From Anabaena minutissima FACHB-250 (GTDB lineage Bacteria; Cyanobacteriota; Cyanobacteriia; Cyanobacteriales; Nostocaceae): DNA of 64,000 nt. The position numbers and the translations under genes are program-made. Positions 40,901-50,344 of this stretch are shown here, in pieces. Positions within the stretch are counted from its first letter, which is position 1; each line of letters starts with the position of its first letter. The notes under the pieces were generated by a model. That model was not told the origin of the DNA. It searched no databases and saw only the letters and a program-made list of their open reading frames with translations. Where the stretch lies: NCBI RefSeq assembly GCF_014697125.1, contig NZ_JACJRG010000008.1, forward strand, positions 124,001 through 188,000. Reading direction: 5' to 3'.

Positions 40901-43046
40901 GTTTAAATTCTAATAACTGATGTAAATAATCTTCTCTTAAAGACAGAATGACTTTGACAAAAGATATATTTAAACAGTCGCTGACAAATTGATCGAATTG
41001 TTGTTTTTGTTGGCGGTCAGTGCAGCCAAAGAAAAATTCTTCAAACTGATCAAAAATTAAAACTGTAATGAGATGATTATCAGCATTTTGATGTAATTGC
41101 TCTAAGATATAGCCAATAGTTATAGGTGTTTCCGTTACTTTTGGAATAGCTGCATCCCCTTGGAGGTGAGAAATTGCCGCATTCAAAGATTTACCCAATT
41201 CTCGTACCCAATCTGTGTAAACTTGCAGGACTACAGGCACAGCAATTTGATCACCAATGGCGCGATTTTGTAATGCTGGAACTAACCCAGCTGTAACGGT
41301 GGAACTCTTCCCCACCCCAGAGGGGCCATGAATGACGATCAATTTCTGGTCAGCGCGGCTAATTCTGCCAATTAAGTGATTAATATCTCGTTCCCGACCG
41401 GAGGCTGCAATTTCTAAAGCGATGCTACTACTTCCTGAAGGAGACATTAAAGCTGGGTTGGTAGCTTGTCGCTGGGGTTGCAAACGACCTGCACCGATAA
41501 AAGCCCGAAAGCCGTATTGTTGTTCTACAGAACGGCGTTTTTGGCGGATGCAATAGGCTTCTACATAACGACCGGCTTCAAAATAGAGCGATCGCAATTG
41601 CCGCAGCATTCTAATATAACGATGGGCATCATATTGATGAGTGCTATTTTCTAACGCTATGGGTAATGCTTGGGCGGCTTTATCTAAATATGCTTGCGCC
41701 ACTACTTTTTCACCCAATTTTTGCTGGGCTTTGGCTAAGACTAGGTAATAAATCTGCGTTAATAGCAGAGGAAATAGACAATCATGGGGTTGAGTGTCGT
41801 TTTGTTGTGACTCATCTAACTTGAGTAGGGAAACATGGGCTAAGATACTCGCTTGTAACCAGCGTGATGCTTGGACGGCGACTTGTGCTAAAAAACCATA
41901 GTCACAAGCTAGCTGAATTTGACTCCCATAGGTTTGATGTAACTCTAGAGCATTTTGGGCGACTATCTGTAATTCGTCCCACTCTTCTAGATGTTCCAAG
42001 ACTTCCGCCAATTGACCGATAAATTCCGCCGCGATATCGGGTCTTTGCGCCACTTGTAAAATCTGCAAGCTTTGTTCTAAGCAAGATTTGGCTGCTTCCC
42101 AATGGGAACGGTTTTCTAACTTGTTCTGCTCGGCTAAACGACAATGACACAACCCAATATAAAATAGCAACACTCCCTGTCTCAGTAAGGGGGGAGATGG
42201 GGGATTGGGGGGAGATGGGGAAGAAAATACGCCCTCATCAGCTTTATTCCCTGTATCTTCACTGGCTACTAGTTGTTGCCAAACCAGCAAGCTTTGGCGA
42301 AAATGATTTAAGGCGTATTGGATGCGATCGCTGACGTAATCATCCAGACCAAAAACAAACCTTAAACTGGCGTGCAATTCTGGCTCTAGGGTAATCCCAC
42401 GCTCATGTAGTTCATTGATAGCCCAGTGGAGTTCATCACTATGTTCCCAAACTTGTTCTAAGGTAGAATAATTTTCTGTAACTTGTGCTGGTCTGGGTTG
42501 TCCTGGCTCGTTGGTTAATACCTTGGCGAACAAAGAGTCAGTTTCTTGTTGCAAAAATTGCTGCAACTCTGGAGTAGTCATTTCAAACCGAATCGGTGTC
42601 GCCGCCCAACTGGCAAAATCGGGAGCTAAACGCACTAATTTCTGCAAAACCTGCTCATTTACCCAAAAAACCATAGGAAAGTCATGGCGTTTGGGTAATT
42701 CATCACGAATATGATTAATTGACCTGAGTAGATCGTCTATTTCATCTACAGTTTCTAAACCTAAAACCATCAATGCTGATGGCGGTTGACTGTCAGCCAC
42801 AAGCTGAAAATGTAGGGCTGTGTAAAGACTTCTCGTGTTGTGGGGTAAAACAACTTTTTGGATGCGGGCTACCCCAACCGCTAATTTATCTAGTGATTCC
42901 AGAACACGCTCTTGTAATACTCGATAATTGCAGCAGACTACAACTACGGAAAAATGACCGCAAGAAAGGGTGATTGCTCGCCATAAACTCTGTAAAGCCC
43001 GTTCGTTGGCTGCTTTTATATCTGCTGGTAATTGTCCTTCAACCAT
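37956..43046 (-). CDS. Membrane-anchored STAND ATPase with 14 WD40 repeats
   Basis: The 1696-residue product has: an N-terminal domain of about 180 residues of unknown family (LWRAITLSCGHFSVVVVCCN); a TPR-like helical part (about 230-500); a STAND NTPase from about 555 with Walker A GPSGVGKSS (574-582) and a Walker B-like ITVLIFDQFEEFF; a long coiled coil (about 900-995); one membrane helix (about 1000-1025, TIALGASVFAILGLSISIIT); and a C-terminal array of 14 WD40 units (1093 to about 1660), each with SFSPDGxxxASAS and xxKLW. Fourteen units fit two seven-bladed propellers, probably a ligand sensor. It overlaps the upstream ATPase gene by 31 bases, so the two are co-translated. Confidence 0.9.
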   Translation of the reverse strand: MVEGQLPADIKAANERALQSLWRAITLSCGHFSVVVVCCNYRVLQERVLESLDKLAVGVARIQKVVLPHNTRSLYTALHFQLVADSQPPSALMVLGLETVDEIDDLLRSINHIRDELPKRHDFPMVFWVNEQVLQKLVRLAPDFASWAATPIRFEMTTPELQQFLQQETDSLFAKVLTNEPGQPRPAQVTENYSTLEQVWEHSDELHWAINELHERGITLEPELHASLRFVFGLDDYVSDRIQYALNHFRQSLLVWQQLVASEDTGNKADEGVFSSPSPPNPPSPPLLRQGVLLFYIGLCHCRLAEQNKLENRSHWEAAKSCLEQSLQILQVAQRPDIAAEFIGQLAEVLEHLEEWDELQIVAQNALELHQTYGSQIQLACDYGFLAQVAVQASRWLQASILAHVSLLKLDESQQNDTQPHDCLFPLLLTQIYYLVLAKAQQKLGEKVVAQAYLDKAAQALPIALENSTHQYDAHRYIRMLRQLRSLYFEAGRYVEAYCIRQKRRSVEQQYGFRAFIGAGRLQPQRQATNPALMSPSGSSSIALEIAASGRERDINHLIGRISRADQKLIVIHGPSGVGKSSTVTAGLVPALQNRAIGDQIAVPVVLQVYTDWVRELGKSLNAAISHLQGDAAIPKVTETPITIGYILEQLHQNADNHLITVLIFDQFEEFFFGCTDRQQKQQFDQFVSDCLNISFVKVILSLREDYLHQLLEFKHLSHLEAINNNILDKQIRYQLNNLSPEYAKAIIQKLTIRSQSNLEPELINALVEDLSTEMGEIRPIELQLVGAQLQDEGITNLAQYQPYRPNKLIERYIKDLIKDCGEENERAALLVLYLLTDESNNRPFKTRAELGTELAELEDSAQLELVLNILVSSGLVVLFPDMPERYQLIHDYLVDLIRYLQQQESSFQAQLNQLRHKVEQSQTEIERLKRELRQKKQQGKLADPQPQQGLDLLTELRDLRKREELSLLEIEQLRAELKEKELTAQLVESQKQQRLSEAKLNRSLTIALGASVFAILGLSISIITAVDSEIKTLSVSSEALFASQKGIDALKEGIKAGRKLQRAVWVDPYTREKVQTALYQAVVGVKEYNRLEGHTSGVNSASFSPDGSLIVSASADNTLKLWRADGSLVPTTSQHTQVVNHVSFSPDSQTFASASQDNTVQLWNHKGELLTTLSGHTAGVNSINFSPDGQAIASASTDKTIKLWSRDGELLQTLTGHRDVVQAVVWSPDGQTLVSVSADKTIKLWKRDGQILKSWNGHEEVILSVAWSPNGQIIASAGLDQNIKLWNLQGRLLKNITGHTGGVTSVSFNPDGQTIASASTDETIKLWTLEGLLLGTLRGHNNWVNSVSFSPDGHTLVSTSRDKTVKLWRWDDVLQPNVQTNHDHVGVTSISFKPNTQTVAAASRDHTVKILTHDGKLLQTLKDHKDIVWGVAWSGDGQVIASASRDKMVKLWSRDGKLLHTLIGHTDTVWAVAWSPDYQVIASASEDKTVKLWSRDGKLLRTLKSHKDAVNWVSFSPDGKLLASVSDDLTVKLWNRDGQLLHTLKDHNRQVNGVAWSPDSKIVASASIDSTVKLWRWDGQLLKTLSGDGNNFTSVIFSPDGQTLAASSEEQIKLWNREGTLIISLKGDKEKITSVSFSPDGEILAAGSGNGRVIFRNLADLKLANLLERGCDFLQDYLQTNSKLTASDRALCPNK

Positions 43047-44353
43047 GACTTAAATTTTTGTGTCTCGGCTAAAACTGGGTTGACAGCAAACCAAGCCCCT
43101 TGGTGGTCGCGGTATTCAAATACAAATAAACTACGTAATAAAGTGTGGTATTCTATATCACCTCTAACCCGTTGTTGCTGCACCACTTGGAAGATTAACT
43201 CCCACTCATGGCTGTCAATCGGGTTAACGCGGTAATCCCGTTGTCTTTGAATCACCAATTCGACACATTCCCGGCCAAAGGGTGGATCTTGTTCTCGCAG
43301 ACAGTCAAACAGCAACCCCAACAAGTCGCGCACATGACCACCACTGATCAGGCACAATCGATCTAGTGTTTCTAAGTTATCAAACACTTCTGTAATTAAG
43401 CTTAAGCGATCGCTCGGCTCAATGTCAGGAAAGGCTCTAGCTAAGACCATTTGGCGGATCAAGTTTAGCCCTTGGTTAAAAATCTCCCCAGAACGCAGCC
43501 GCACCGGAATCATCGGTAAAACCTTCGGTGCTACCCCACCGCCTAAACGGTGTTGCAGTTCCGCACTATCGTTAGAAAAAGTTAAAGCCAGGGGAATAGT
43601 GTAAACTACATGACAATTAAGTTTACGTAATTGTTCACCCCTGTCAATAAATAAGTATTCTGGCAGCGATCGCCCCGATGGTAAAGGGCGAATTGCTACC
43701 CTATCTAAGTTATCGACAATTACTACTAAGCCTTTTTTCCCTTTGGCTTTGAGTTCTTTGTCAGCCCGTTCTAATAGTTCTTGATTAATAGATTGCAAAA
43801 TATTTTGGGTGCGCGGTTCAAGATAGTCACGCAAGCGGCGGCGCAGTTGGGGGCTTTCTTTGGTTTTGGCGGTAATTTTGGCAATCCCTACAGATAACTC
43901 TGCTTCTACCCCCAAATCGATGGGGGTTTGCAAAAAATCCACCACCTCACTAAACAACTTAGTGAAATAGTTGGGTTTGATGCGGATTTTCATCGCTTCG
44001 AGACTTTCGCTCACCTGACCTGCGATCGCGAGTAGAATATCAGTCACATCCACATCCGCCATTTCTAAGACATGGGTAGACTCAAAATAAACTACATGAA
44101 ATTGCTGTTCTTCTAACTCAGCCTTGAGGCGTAATAACTCTGTAGATTTCCCACAGCCCAAATGTCCTGTAAATAATTGACAGGTGGGTGCATTCGGTGA
44201 TATGCGGCTAATCGTGCGCTGCAAGGCCTCAATAATTTTTCCACCCCGCACCGATGCAAAATCAATATAGTACCTGCGATCGTTTTTATTGCCGATCATC
44301 AGTGGTCTACTCGGATTGCAAGCCTGGTAAAATTTTTCTAAATCTAGGGGCAT
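43016..44353 (-). CDS. AAA/STAND-like P-loop ATPase, partner of the WD40 protein
   Basis: I start at the ATG at 44353 (MPLDLEKFYQACNPSRPLMI); the longer frame needs a TTG. The 445-residue product has Walker A GHLGCGKST (63-71), Walker B VVIVDNLDR (about 210-218), and a sensor-like region around VVYTIPLALTF. The C-terminal part (SGGHVRDLLGLLFDCLREQD) is helical and winged-helix-like. No membrane segment or nuclease motif was seen. It overlaps the STAND-WD40 gene at its 3' end, and this tight coupling suggests that the two form one complex. The ATPase could regulate, or be regulated by, the sensor protein. Confidence 0.85.
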   Translation of the reverse strand: MPLDLEKFYQACNPSRPLMIGNKNDRRYYIDFASVRGGKIIEALQRTISRISPNAPTCQLFTGHLGCGKSTELLRLKAELEEQQFHVVYFESTHVLEMADVDVTDILLAIAGQVSESLEAMKIRIKPNYFTKLFSEVVDFLQTPIDLGVEAELSVGIAKITAKTKESPQLRRRLRDYLEPRTQNILQSINQELLERADKELKAKGKKGLVVIVDNLDRVAIRPLPSGRSLPEYLFIDRGEQLRKLNCHVVYTIPLALTFSNDSAELQHRLGGGVAPKVLPMIPVRLRSGEIFNQGLNLIRQMVLARAFPDIEPSDRLSLITEVFDNLETLDRLCLISGGHVRDLLGLLFDCLREQDPPFGRECVELVIQRQRDYRVNPIDSHEWELIFQVVQQQRVRGDIEYHTLLRSLFVFEYRDHQGAWFAVNPVLAETQKFKSWLKDNYQQI

Positions 44354-44762
44354 AAGTATAAAGGTTACAGGTGAGTATTTTGTAACTAGCAACTCATTGC
44401 TAAATAGTCAGCACGTTGCTCACGCCACGCTAACAGGAATCTTATAGAGAAGCAATTAATACCATCTCTACTTGGTTCTCTAGCATCTAGCCAATATAAA
44501 ACCTACTAATTAAATACGTCACTTTTTAGCAATTTATGCTTTAATTTAGTAATTATTACCCAAATTATTCAATAATTTAGCAGGATTCAGGATATTTTGC
44601 TGATTCGTTGTATTTTTGTATACAACAGAAAATATTAAAACTTAATTTAATAAGTACAAATACAATTAAACTCACAGATCGCAAAAATATCGAATCTGAT
44701 CAAATACCCTGTTATCAATATTAAGAATATTTCACAGTTCAAAAGGTACTATGAAGTACATT

Positions 44763-44798
44763 TTGAATGTATTTTTTGTATATAAAAAATACATTCAA
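44763..44798. repeat. AT-rich perfect inverted repeat
   Basis: TTGAATGTATTTTTT (44763-44777) and AAAAAATACATTCAA (44784-44798) form a 15-bp stem with a 6-base loop. It lies about 410 bases upstream of the ATPase start codon, in DNA of very low GC. Confidence 0.65.
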
Positions 44799-44985
44799 AT
44801 ATTCAATAGAATATTTTTTGTAACCAAATTATTCCTCTACAACTAAAAAAAATCCTTGTATATTAAAATATACTTGGGTTCATTGACACAAAAACTTAAT
44901 CTTTAGCCGGATCAAGATTTGCAAACAAGCAATAGCAAGCAATCTGCCGTTTGCTCTTAGCTGCAACAATTTCTAGATGGAGGAT

Positions 44986-45192
44986 TTATATTTTGCAATC
45001 ACGTCTCCGCAAGCAATCCTCTGTTTGATCTCGTCCATCTGCTATTTGCCATGACCTCACCTGTGATTGATTATTTGCTTTTTGATCAATCACAACATTT
45101 ATAGCGAACAATTGATTTGTGAAACTAGAGGCTTCACTATGACTGATAAGATTGACATCGGCATTATATAAATAAATAGGTAATGCCACCAT
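44986..45192 (-). CDS. Doubtful small open frame
   Basis: An AGGAGG (about 45206-45211, minus strand) precedes ATG at 45192, which would give a 68-residue product MVALPIYLYNADVNLISHSE with a hydrophobic start and an Arg/Cys-rich end (DCLRRRDCKI). The frame resembles no family I know, and its end looks like remodelled intergenic sequence. It may be chance. Confidence 0.2.
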   Translation of the reverse strand: MVALPIYLYNADVNLISHSEASSFTNQLFAINVVIDQKANNQSQVRSWQIADGRDQTEDCLRRRDCKI

Positions 45193-45638
45193 GCCAATAT
45201 AAATCCTCCTATTCATACCAACCTCAGTAAGAAATTTCCGATTGCGTTACTTTGTAGATGCCACCTGATAAACCGGAATTAAAACCCTGAGCATTATATA
45301 TTTGTGCTTATATTGTGTCGATTTACTCAATGCTACAGGTCGCAGAGACGCAATTGATCAATTACCTGTTCCGGGGTTGTTGAGCGTTGGTTTTAACTAC
45401 AATGTAGATACCAGTCACCAACGACAGTAAAATTGGTTCACAGGATTGATGCCAAAAAAGTAACTGTTGAGACTGTCTTGATTGAGCTTTTTTGTTTCGA
45501 GTCAAACATCAACAGTGAATTTATCCCCATATACTCTTATCTTCTCATATTCAGTTGGGTTTCAAAATAGGAAATAATAGGGACTGTTGACTGTACAGGA
45601 AGGAAGGCTGGGGAAGTTAGGGAGGACAAAATTAATGT

Positions 45639-45678
45639 AATGCCCAATACCCCACGCCCAATGCCCCACGCCTAATGA
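45639..45678. repeat. Degenerate STRR cluster (CCCAATGCCCCACGC)
   Basis: TGCCCAATACCCCACGCCCA is followed by ATGCCCCACGCCTAATG: two imperfect 15-mers ending eight bases before the UPF0182 start. Confidence 0.6.
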
Positions 45679-45685
45679 TCAAAAT

Positions 45686-48600
45686 ATGTTTAGGAATTGG
45701 TTTTTTAGAATATTAGTAGTATTCCTAGGGCTGTGGCTGTTCGTAGATATCAGTTCGCGCTTAGGAATAGAGATTTTTTGGTTTCAGGAAGTTGGCTATT
45801 TGCGAGCATTTTTAGTCAGGCTGGTGACTCGTGGTGGTTTATGGGTGGTCATAACTGCGGTGACGGCTGCTTATATATTGGGAAATCTGGCTTTGGCGCA
45901 ACGGCTGAAGTATCCCCACTCTGTTAAGAGTGAAGAAGTTCAGCTAGAGGCGGTGAGTCTGAGTAGCGAATTAAAAAAACTGCTGAGTCCTCAATATGCT
46001 CAACGTCGTCAGCCTCGCAAACCCGATGAGAAACTTTTAAAACCGTTAAAATTACGCTGGCTACTACTCCTAGCTATAATATTGAGCTTATTAGTGGGGT
46101 TAATGCTGGCTCACTACGGTCAAATTGCTATTGGATATTTTTCTGCTACTAACAAAACTCACCTCATCGTTCCCTTTCGACTAGAAACACTTTGGCAGTT
46201 AGGCGTACAGAGTTTTAGTCAAGTTTTATATTTAGGTTTGGCGATTGGTGCAGCGATCGCTATTTTAATTTATTCCCAGTTTTTACTCAATGCGATCGCT
46301 GTAATTCTCAGCGTCTTGTTGGGCATGATCCTGTACTATAACTGGGCTAAGGTGCTGCAATACTTCCACCCTACACCCTTTAACAGCACTGAACCTTTAT
46401 TTGGTTTGGATATCAGCTTTTATATCTTTGCTCTCCCCTTTTGGGAACTGCTAGAAATCTGGCTGATGGGGATGTTTTTATATGGTTTTGTGGCTGTCAG
46501 TCTGACCTATCTTTTATCTGGTGACAGTCTCAGCCAAGGCATATTCCCTGGTTTTTCATCCCAGCAACAGCGTCATTTATACGGACTGGGTAGTTTATTG
46601 ATGCTGTTGGTGGCTTTCAGTTATTGGCTGAGTCGCTATGAACTGGTTTATTCTCCCCGTGGAGTGAGTTATGGGGCTAGTTACACCGATGTTAATGTCC
46701 AACTGCCAGTTTATAACGGTTTGTGTGGTTTGGCGTTGGCGATCGCTACTTACTTACTTTGGCGAACTATCTTTTGGCGGCCAGCATCTCGGTATCGTCA
46801 ATTTGTCTTTTATGGCTTAGGCTTATATTTATTTTCCGTGGTCGTAGCAGGTAATATCTTGCCCACGGTGGTGCAATATTTGATTGTTCAACCTAACGAA
46901 TTACAACGGGAAGAACCATACATTCAGCGTACTATTGCTTTAACTAGGCAAGCATTTGATTTAGACTCAATCAACGCCAAAGATTTTAATCCCCAAGGCA
47001 AACTCACAGAAGCCGATATTAGAAACAACGACCTGACAATTCGTAATATTCGGCTCTGGGATCAGCGACCACTATTAGAAACCAACCGCCAATTACAACA
47101 ATTTCGACCCTACTATCGCTTCCCTGATGCAGATATTGATCGCTACACCATAGAAACTGAAGTTAAAGCACGGCGACCAGCAGCACCCCGATCCTTACCA
47201 ATCCCAGACTCGGAAATAAATGAGGCTACAGAACGGCGACAGGTACTAATTGCCGCACGGGAATTAGACTATAGTGCAGTCCCCCAACAGGCACAAACAT
47301 GGGTAAACCGACATTTAATTTATACTCACGGTTACGGCTTTACGATGAGTCCTGTAAATACAGTCGGGCCGGGAGGATTACCAGAATATTTTGTCAAAGA
47401 TATTGCTGGCGGTGATGAAAGTCCCTTAAATACCGCCAATCAAGCCATTCGTGACAGCATTCCCATTGGGCAACCCCGAATTTATTACGGTGAGATTACT
47501 AATAATTATGTAATGACAGACACAAGAGTTAGAGAATTGGACTATCCCAGTGGTAGTGACAATGCTTATAACACCTATGATGGTTTGGGTGGTGTACGGA
47601 TTGGTGCAACCTGGCGACGGTTGTTATTTGCCGCATATTTGAAAGATTGGCAAATGTTGTTTACACGAGACTTTTTACCGGATACTAAAGTATTGTTCCG
47701 GCGGAATGTCAAGCAAAGAATTCGCGCGATCGCACCTTTTTTAAAATTTGATAGTGACCCCTATTTAGTCAGTGCTGAAGCTAATCCAGAGTTTCCTGGA
47801 ATTGAGAATTATCTTTACTGGATTGTGGATGCTTATACTACTAGCGATCGCTATCCCTACTCCGATCCCGATAACGAAGGCATTAATTACATTCGTAACT
47901 CAGTCAAGATCGTCATTGATGCTTACAACGGCACAGTAAAATTTTATATTGCTGACCCAAGAGATCCTATCATTGCCACTTGGTCGGCTATATTTCCTGA
48001 TATGTTCAAACCCTTCAGTGATATGCCGGCCATGCTCCGCAAACATATCCGCTATCCGGTAGACTTCTTCTCAATTCAATCTGAACGGTTGATGACCTAC
48101 CACATGACAGATCCCGTAGTATTTTACAACCGGGAAGACCTGTGGCAAATACCCAAGGAAATTTATGGCAGTGAGTCCCGTTTAGTAGACCCTTATTATT
48201 TGATTACCAGCCTACCCGGTGTCCCCTTTGAAGAATTTATTTTGCTCTTACCCTACACACCCAAGCAAAGGACTAACTTAATTGCCTGGTTAGCAGCGCG
48301 ATCGGATGGGGAAAACTACGGTAAGTTGCTGTTATATAATTTCCCCAAAGAACGCCTAGTTTATGGGCCAGAACAAATTGAAGCCCGCATTAATCAAGAC
48401 CCAGTAATTTCTCAACAAATTTCTCTATGGAATCGTCAAGGTTCTAGAGCTATTCAAGGGAATTTATTGATTATTCCCATTGAGGACTCTTTGCTATATG
48501 TTGAGCCAATTTATCTAGAAGCAACTCAAAATAGCCTACCAACTTTAGTGCGGGTAGTCGTAGCTTACGAAAACCGAATTGTCATGACGCAAACCCTAGA

Positions 48601-48688
48601 ACAAGCATTGCAGGCAATTTTCCAACCAGAGGTAACACCAGCACCAGCTATTATTCGTCCTGTAGAAGAACCTACACCAGAAAGTTAG
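45686..48688 (+). CDS. UPF0182 family large membrane protein
   Basis: The 1000-residue product begins [20 protein letters not shown], and seven or so hydrophobic segments occupy the first 400 residues ([50 protein letters not shown], and others). A large hydrophilic domain follows, with family stretches TQATSP-free but typical [40 protein letters not shown] and [20 protein letters not shown]. The ending is Pro/Glu-rich. UPF0182 proteins are conserved in cyanobacteria and actinobacteria, but their role is unknown. The gene is full length and stands alone. Confidence 0.88.
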   Translation: MFRNWFFRILVVFLGLWLFVDISSRLGIEIFWFQEVGYLRAFLVRLVTRGGLWVVITAVTAAYILGNLALAQRLKYPHSVKSEEVQLEAVSLSSELKKLLSPQYAQRRQPRKPDEKLLKPLKLRWLLLLAIILSLLVGLMLAHYGQIAIGYFSATNKTHLIVPFRLETLWQLGVQSFSQVLYLGLAIGAAIAILIYSQFLLNAIAVILSVLLGMILYYNWAKVLQYFHPTPFNSTEPLFGLDISFYIFALPFWELLEIWLMGMFLYGFVAVSLTYLLSGDSLSQGIFPGFSSQQQRHLYGLGSLLMLLVAFSYWLSRYELVYSPRGVSYGASYTDVNVQLPVYNGLCGLALAIATYLLWRTIFWRPASRYRQFVFYGLGLYLFSVVVAGNILPTVVQYLIVQPNELQREEPYIQRTIALTRQAFDLDSINAKDFNPQGKLTEADIRNNDLTIRNIRLWDQRPLLETNRQLQQFRPYYRFPDADIDRYTIETEVKARRPAAPRSLPIPDSEINEATERRQVLIAARELDYSAVPQQAQTWVNRHLIYTHGYGFTMSPVNTVGPGGLPEYFVKDIAGGDESPLNTANQAIRDSIPIGQPRIYYGEITNNYVMTDTRVRELDYPSGSDNAYNTYDGLGGVRIGATWRRLLFAAYLKDWQMLFTRDFLPDTKVLFRRNVKQRIRAIAPFLKFDSDPYLVSAEANPEFPGIENYLYWIVDAYTTSDRYPYSDPDNEGINYIRNSVKIVIDAYNGTVKFYIADPRDPIIATWSAIFPDMFKPFSDMPAMLRKHIRYPVDFFSIQSERLMTYHMTDPVVFYNREDLWQIPKEIYGSESRLVDPYYLITSLPGVPFEEFILLLPYTPKQRTNLIAWLAARSDGENYGKLLLYNFPKERLVYGPEQIEARINQDPVISQQISLWNRQGSRAIQGNLLIIPIEDSLLYVEPIYLEATQNSLPTLVRVVVAYENRIVMTQTLEQALQAIFQPEVTPAPAIIRPVEEPTPES

Positions 48689-49037
48689 GTATTGGGAATG
48701 GGATTTTTCTAATTCTGCTTCCCCCGCCTTCCTATCTAGTTAACAATCTCTTCTTTTCTATTGCAATTTATTTAAAAAACTTAATTTAAATTTATGGGAA
48801 AACATAAAAAATTAATGTAAAACCGAAATTATAGAGCCGGGAAAATTGCCCCGTAATTCTACCATCTCCCAGGGGAAATGAGTTAACGATATTTCGAGTA
48901 TTTGTAGTGTGAGGCGAGTTAAAAGAATCCCGGTGATAGGGGAGAAGGTATTTGACGAAAGTCTTTGAAAACATCTGAGTTCTCAATTTTTAAGAATTGA
49001 GAAAGCTTGTTGTTAGCACTTTATCAATACCATAGCC
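48689..49037. other. Upstream region of psbA
   Basis: These 349 bases contain the psbA promoter and leader. One hairpin, TTCTCAATT (48980-48988) with AATTGAGAA (48995-49003), lies 34 bases before the ATG. No gene is present. The promoter boxes could not be assigned with confidence. Confidence 0.5.
48980..49003 (+). promoter_or_regulatory. Hairpin in the psbA leader
   Basis: A perfect 9-bp stem with a 6-base loop (TTTAAG) lies in the likely untranslated leader. psbA leaders in cyanobacteria are known to hold light-responsive and mRNA-stability elements; whether this hairpin is one is inference. Confidence 0.4.
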
Positions 49038-50120
49038 ATGACCTCAATTTTAGAAAGAAACGAAAGAGGTAGCTTTTGGGATCGTTTCTGTCAATGGATT
49101 ACAAGCACCGAAAATCGGCTTTATATTGGCTGGTTCGGGGTTTTGATGATTCCCACACTGTTAACAGCTACCACCTGTTTTATCATTGCCTTTATTGCTG
49201 CACCACCCGTTGATATTGACGGGATTCGAGAACCAGTAACAGGTTCTTTGTTGTACGGCAATAACATCATTACTGGTGCTGTTGTACCCACATCCAACGC
49301 CATTGGACTGCATTTCTACCCACTTTGGGAAGCTGCGTCAATGGATGAATGGCTCTACAACGGCGGCCCTTATCAACTGATAATTTTGCATTTTCTCATT
49401 GGTATCTTTTGCTGGCTTGGTCGGCAATGGGAGTTGAGCTATCGTCTAGGGATGCGTCCTTGGATTTGTGTGGCTTACTCTGCGCCTGTAGCGGCTGCGA
49501 CCTCTGTTTTCTTAATTTACCCCATTGGTCAAGGTAGCTTTTCTGACGGGATGCCTTTAGGAATTAGCGGCACTTTTAACTTCATGTTTGTCTTTCAAGC
49601 CGAGCATAATATTCTCATGCACCCATTCCATATGTTAGGTGTGGCGGGAGTATTCGGTGGGGCTTTGTTCTCTGCTATGCACGGCTCTTTGGTGTCTTCT
49701 TCGTTGGTGAGGGAGACAACAGAAGTTGAGTCTGTCAACTACGGCTACAAGTTTGGTCAAGAACAAGAAACCTATAGCATTGTGGCTGCTCACGGTTATT
49801 TTGGCCGGTTAATTTGGCAATATGCCAGCTTTAACAACTCCCGTTCCTTGCACTTTTTCTTGGCTGCTTGGCCTGTAGTGGGAATTTGGTTTACGGCTTT
49901 GGGTATCAGTACGATGGCGTTTAACCTAAATGGGTTTAACTTTAATCACTCGATACTTGATTCTAATGGTCGTGTGATTAATACATGGGCTGATGTGCTG
50001 AACCGTGCCAACTTGGGTATAGAGGTGATGCACGAACGTAATGCTCACAATTTCCCGCTAGATTTGGCTAGTGGTGAGGCTGTACCTGTGGCTTTGCAAT
50101 CTCCGGTTATTCATGGTTGA
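49038..50120 (+). CDS. psbA: Photosystem II D1 protein, divergent paralogue
   Basis: The 360-residue product has the standard D1 length and frame. Tyr161, Asp170, Glu189, His190, His198, His215, His252, Ser264, His272, His332, Glu333, His337, Asp342 and Ala344 are all in place ([29 protein letters not shown]), so it can hold the manganese cluster and bind plastoquinone. Gln130 is present (low-light type). Gly80, Phe158 and Thr286 are kept, so it is not the microaerobic D1' form. Unusual changes include Tyr126 to Trp, Met127 to Leu, Phe117 to Leu and Phe260 to Trp. It sits in the thylakoid reaction centre. Nostoc-type genomes carry several psbA copies; this looks like the divergent one. Confidence 0.95.
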   Translation: MTSILERNERGSFWDRFCQWITSTENRLYIGWFGVLMIPTLLTATTCFIIAFIAAPPVDIDGIREPVTGSLLYGNNIITGAVVPTSNAIGLHFYPLWEAASMDEWLYNGGPYQLIILHFLIGIFCWLGRQWELSYRLGMRPWICVAYSAPVAAATSVFLIYPIGQGSFSDGMPLGISGTFNFMFVFQAEHNILMHPFHMLGVAGVFGGALFSAMHGSLVSSSLVRETTEVESVNYGYKFGQEQETYSIVAAHGYFGRLIWQYASFNNSRSLHFFLAAWPVVGIWFTALGISTMAFNLNGFNFNHSILDSNGRVINTWADVLNRANLGIEVMHERNAHNFPLDLASGEAVPVALQSPVIHG

Positions 50121-50146
50121 ATCTGCATGAGTTGAAAGGGAAATTT

Positions 50147-50188
50147 CAACGCAGAGGGGCGCAAAGTGCAGCGCAGAGGTACGCGGAG
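50147..50188. repeat. GCAGAGGGGCGCAAAGTGC-type repeat
   Basis: AACGCAGAGGGGCGCAAAGT is followed by GCAGCGCAGAGGTACGCGGAG. It contains two imperfect copies of GCGCAGAGG and lies between the psbA stop and its terminator; sequences like it are commonly dispersed in Nostoc-type genomes. Confidence 0.5.
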
Positions 50189-50213
50189 AATTTGTTAGGA
50201 ATTGGTGTAAATT

Positions 50214-50242
50214 AAAAAGCTCTCTAAATTAGAGAGCTTTTT
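50214..50242 (+). terminator. Factor-independent terminator of psbA
   Basis: AAAAAGCTCTCTAA (50214-50227) pairs with TTAGAGAGCTTTTT (50229-50242), a 14-bp perfect match with a very small loop and a T-run of eight. It lies about 95 bases after the psbA stop. Confidence 0.88.
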
Positions 50243-50344
50243 TTGGGTGGGATGAAAAATATGGAAATGTCTTATTTTAGGTTTAGTCTCGATTTTTACT
50301 GAGCGATTCAATATACAATCTAGAATTTAAAATCTCTCATCAAA

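Larger units (their letters stand above)
44354..45685. other. Long AT-rich gene-poor region
   Basis: The 1.3-kb gap upstream of the ATPase operon and of the UPF0182 gene contains a perfect AT-rich hairpin (44763-44798), one doubtful small frame (44986-45192, minus strand) and a degenerate STRR cluster at 45639-45678. Nothing else is recognised. Confidence 0.55.

Noticed and set aside
49038..50120. Rogue D1 or ChlF (far-red synthase) identity for psbA
   Set aside because: All manganese-cluster ligands and the C-terminal Asp342/Ala344 are present, whereas those variants lose them.
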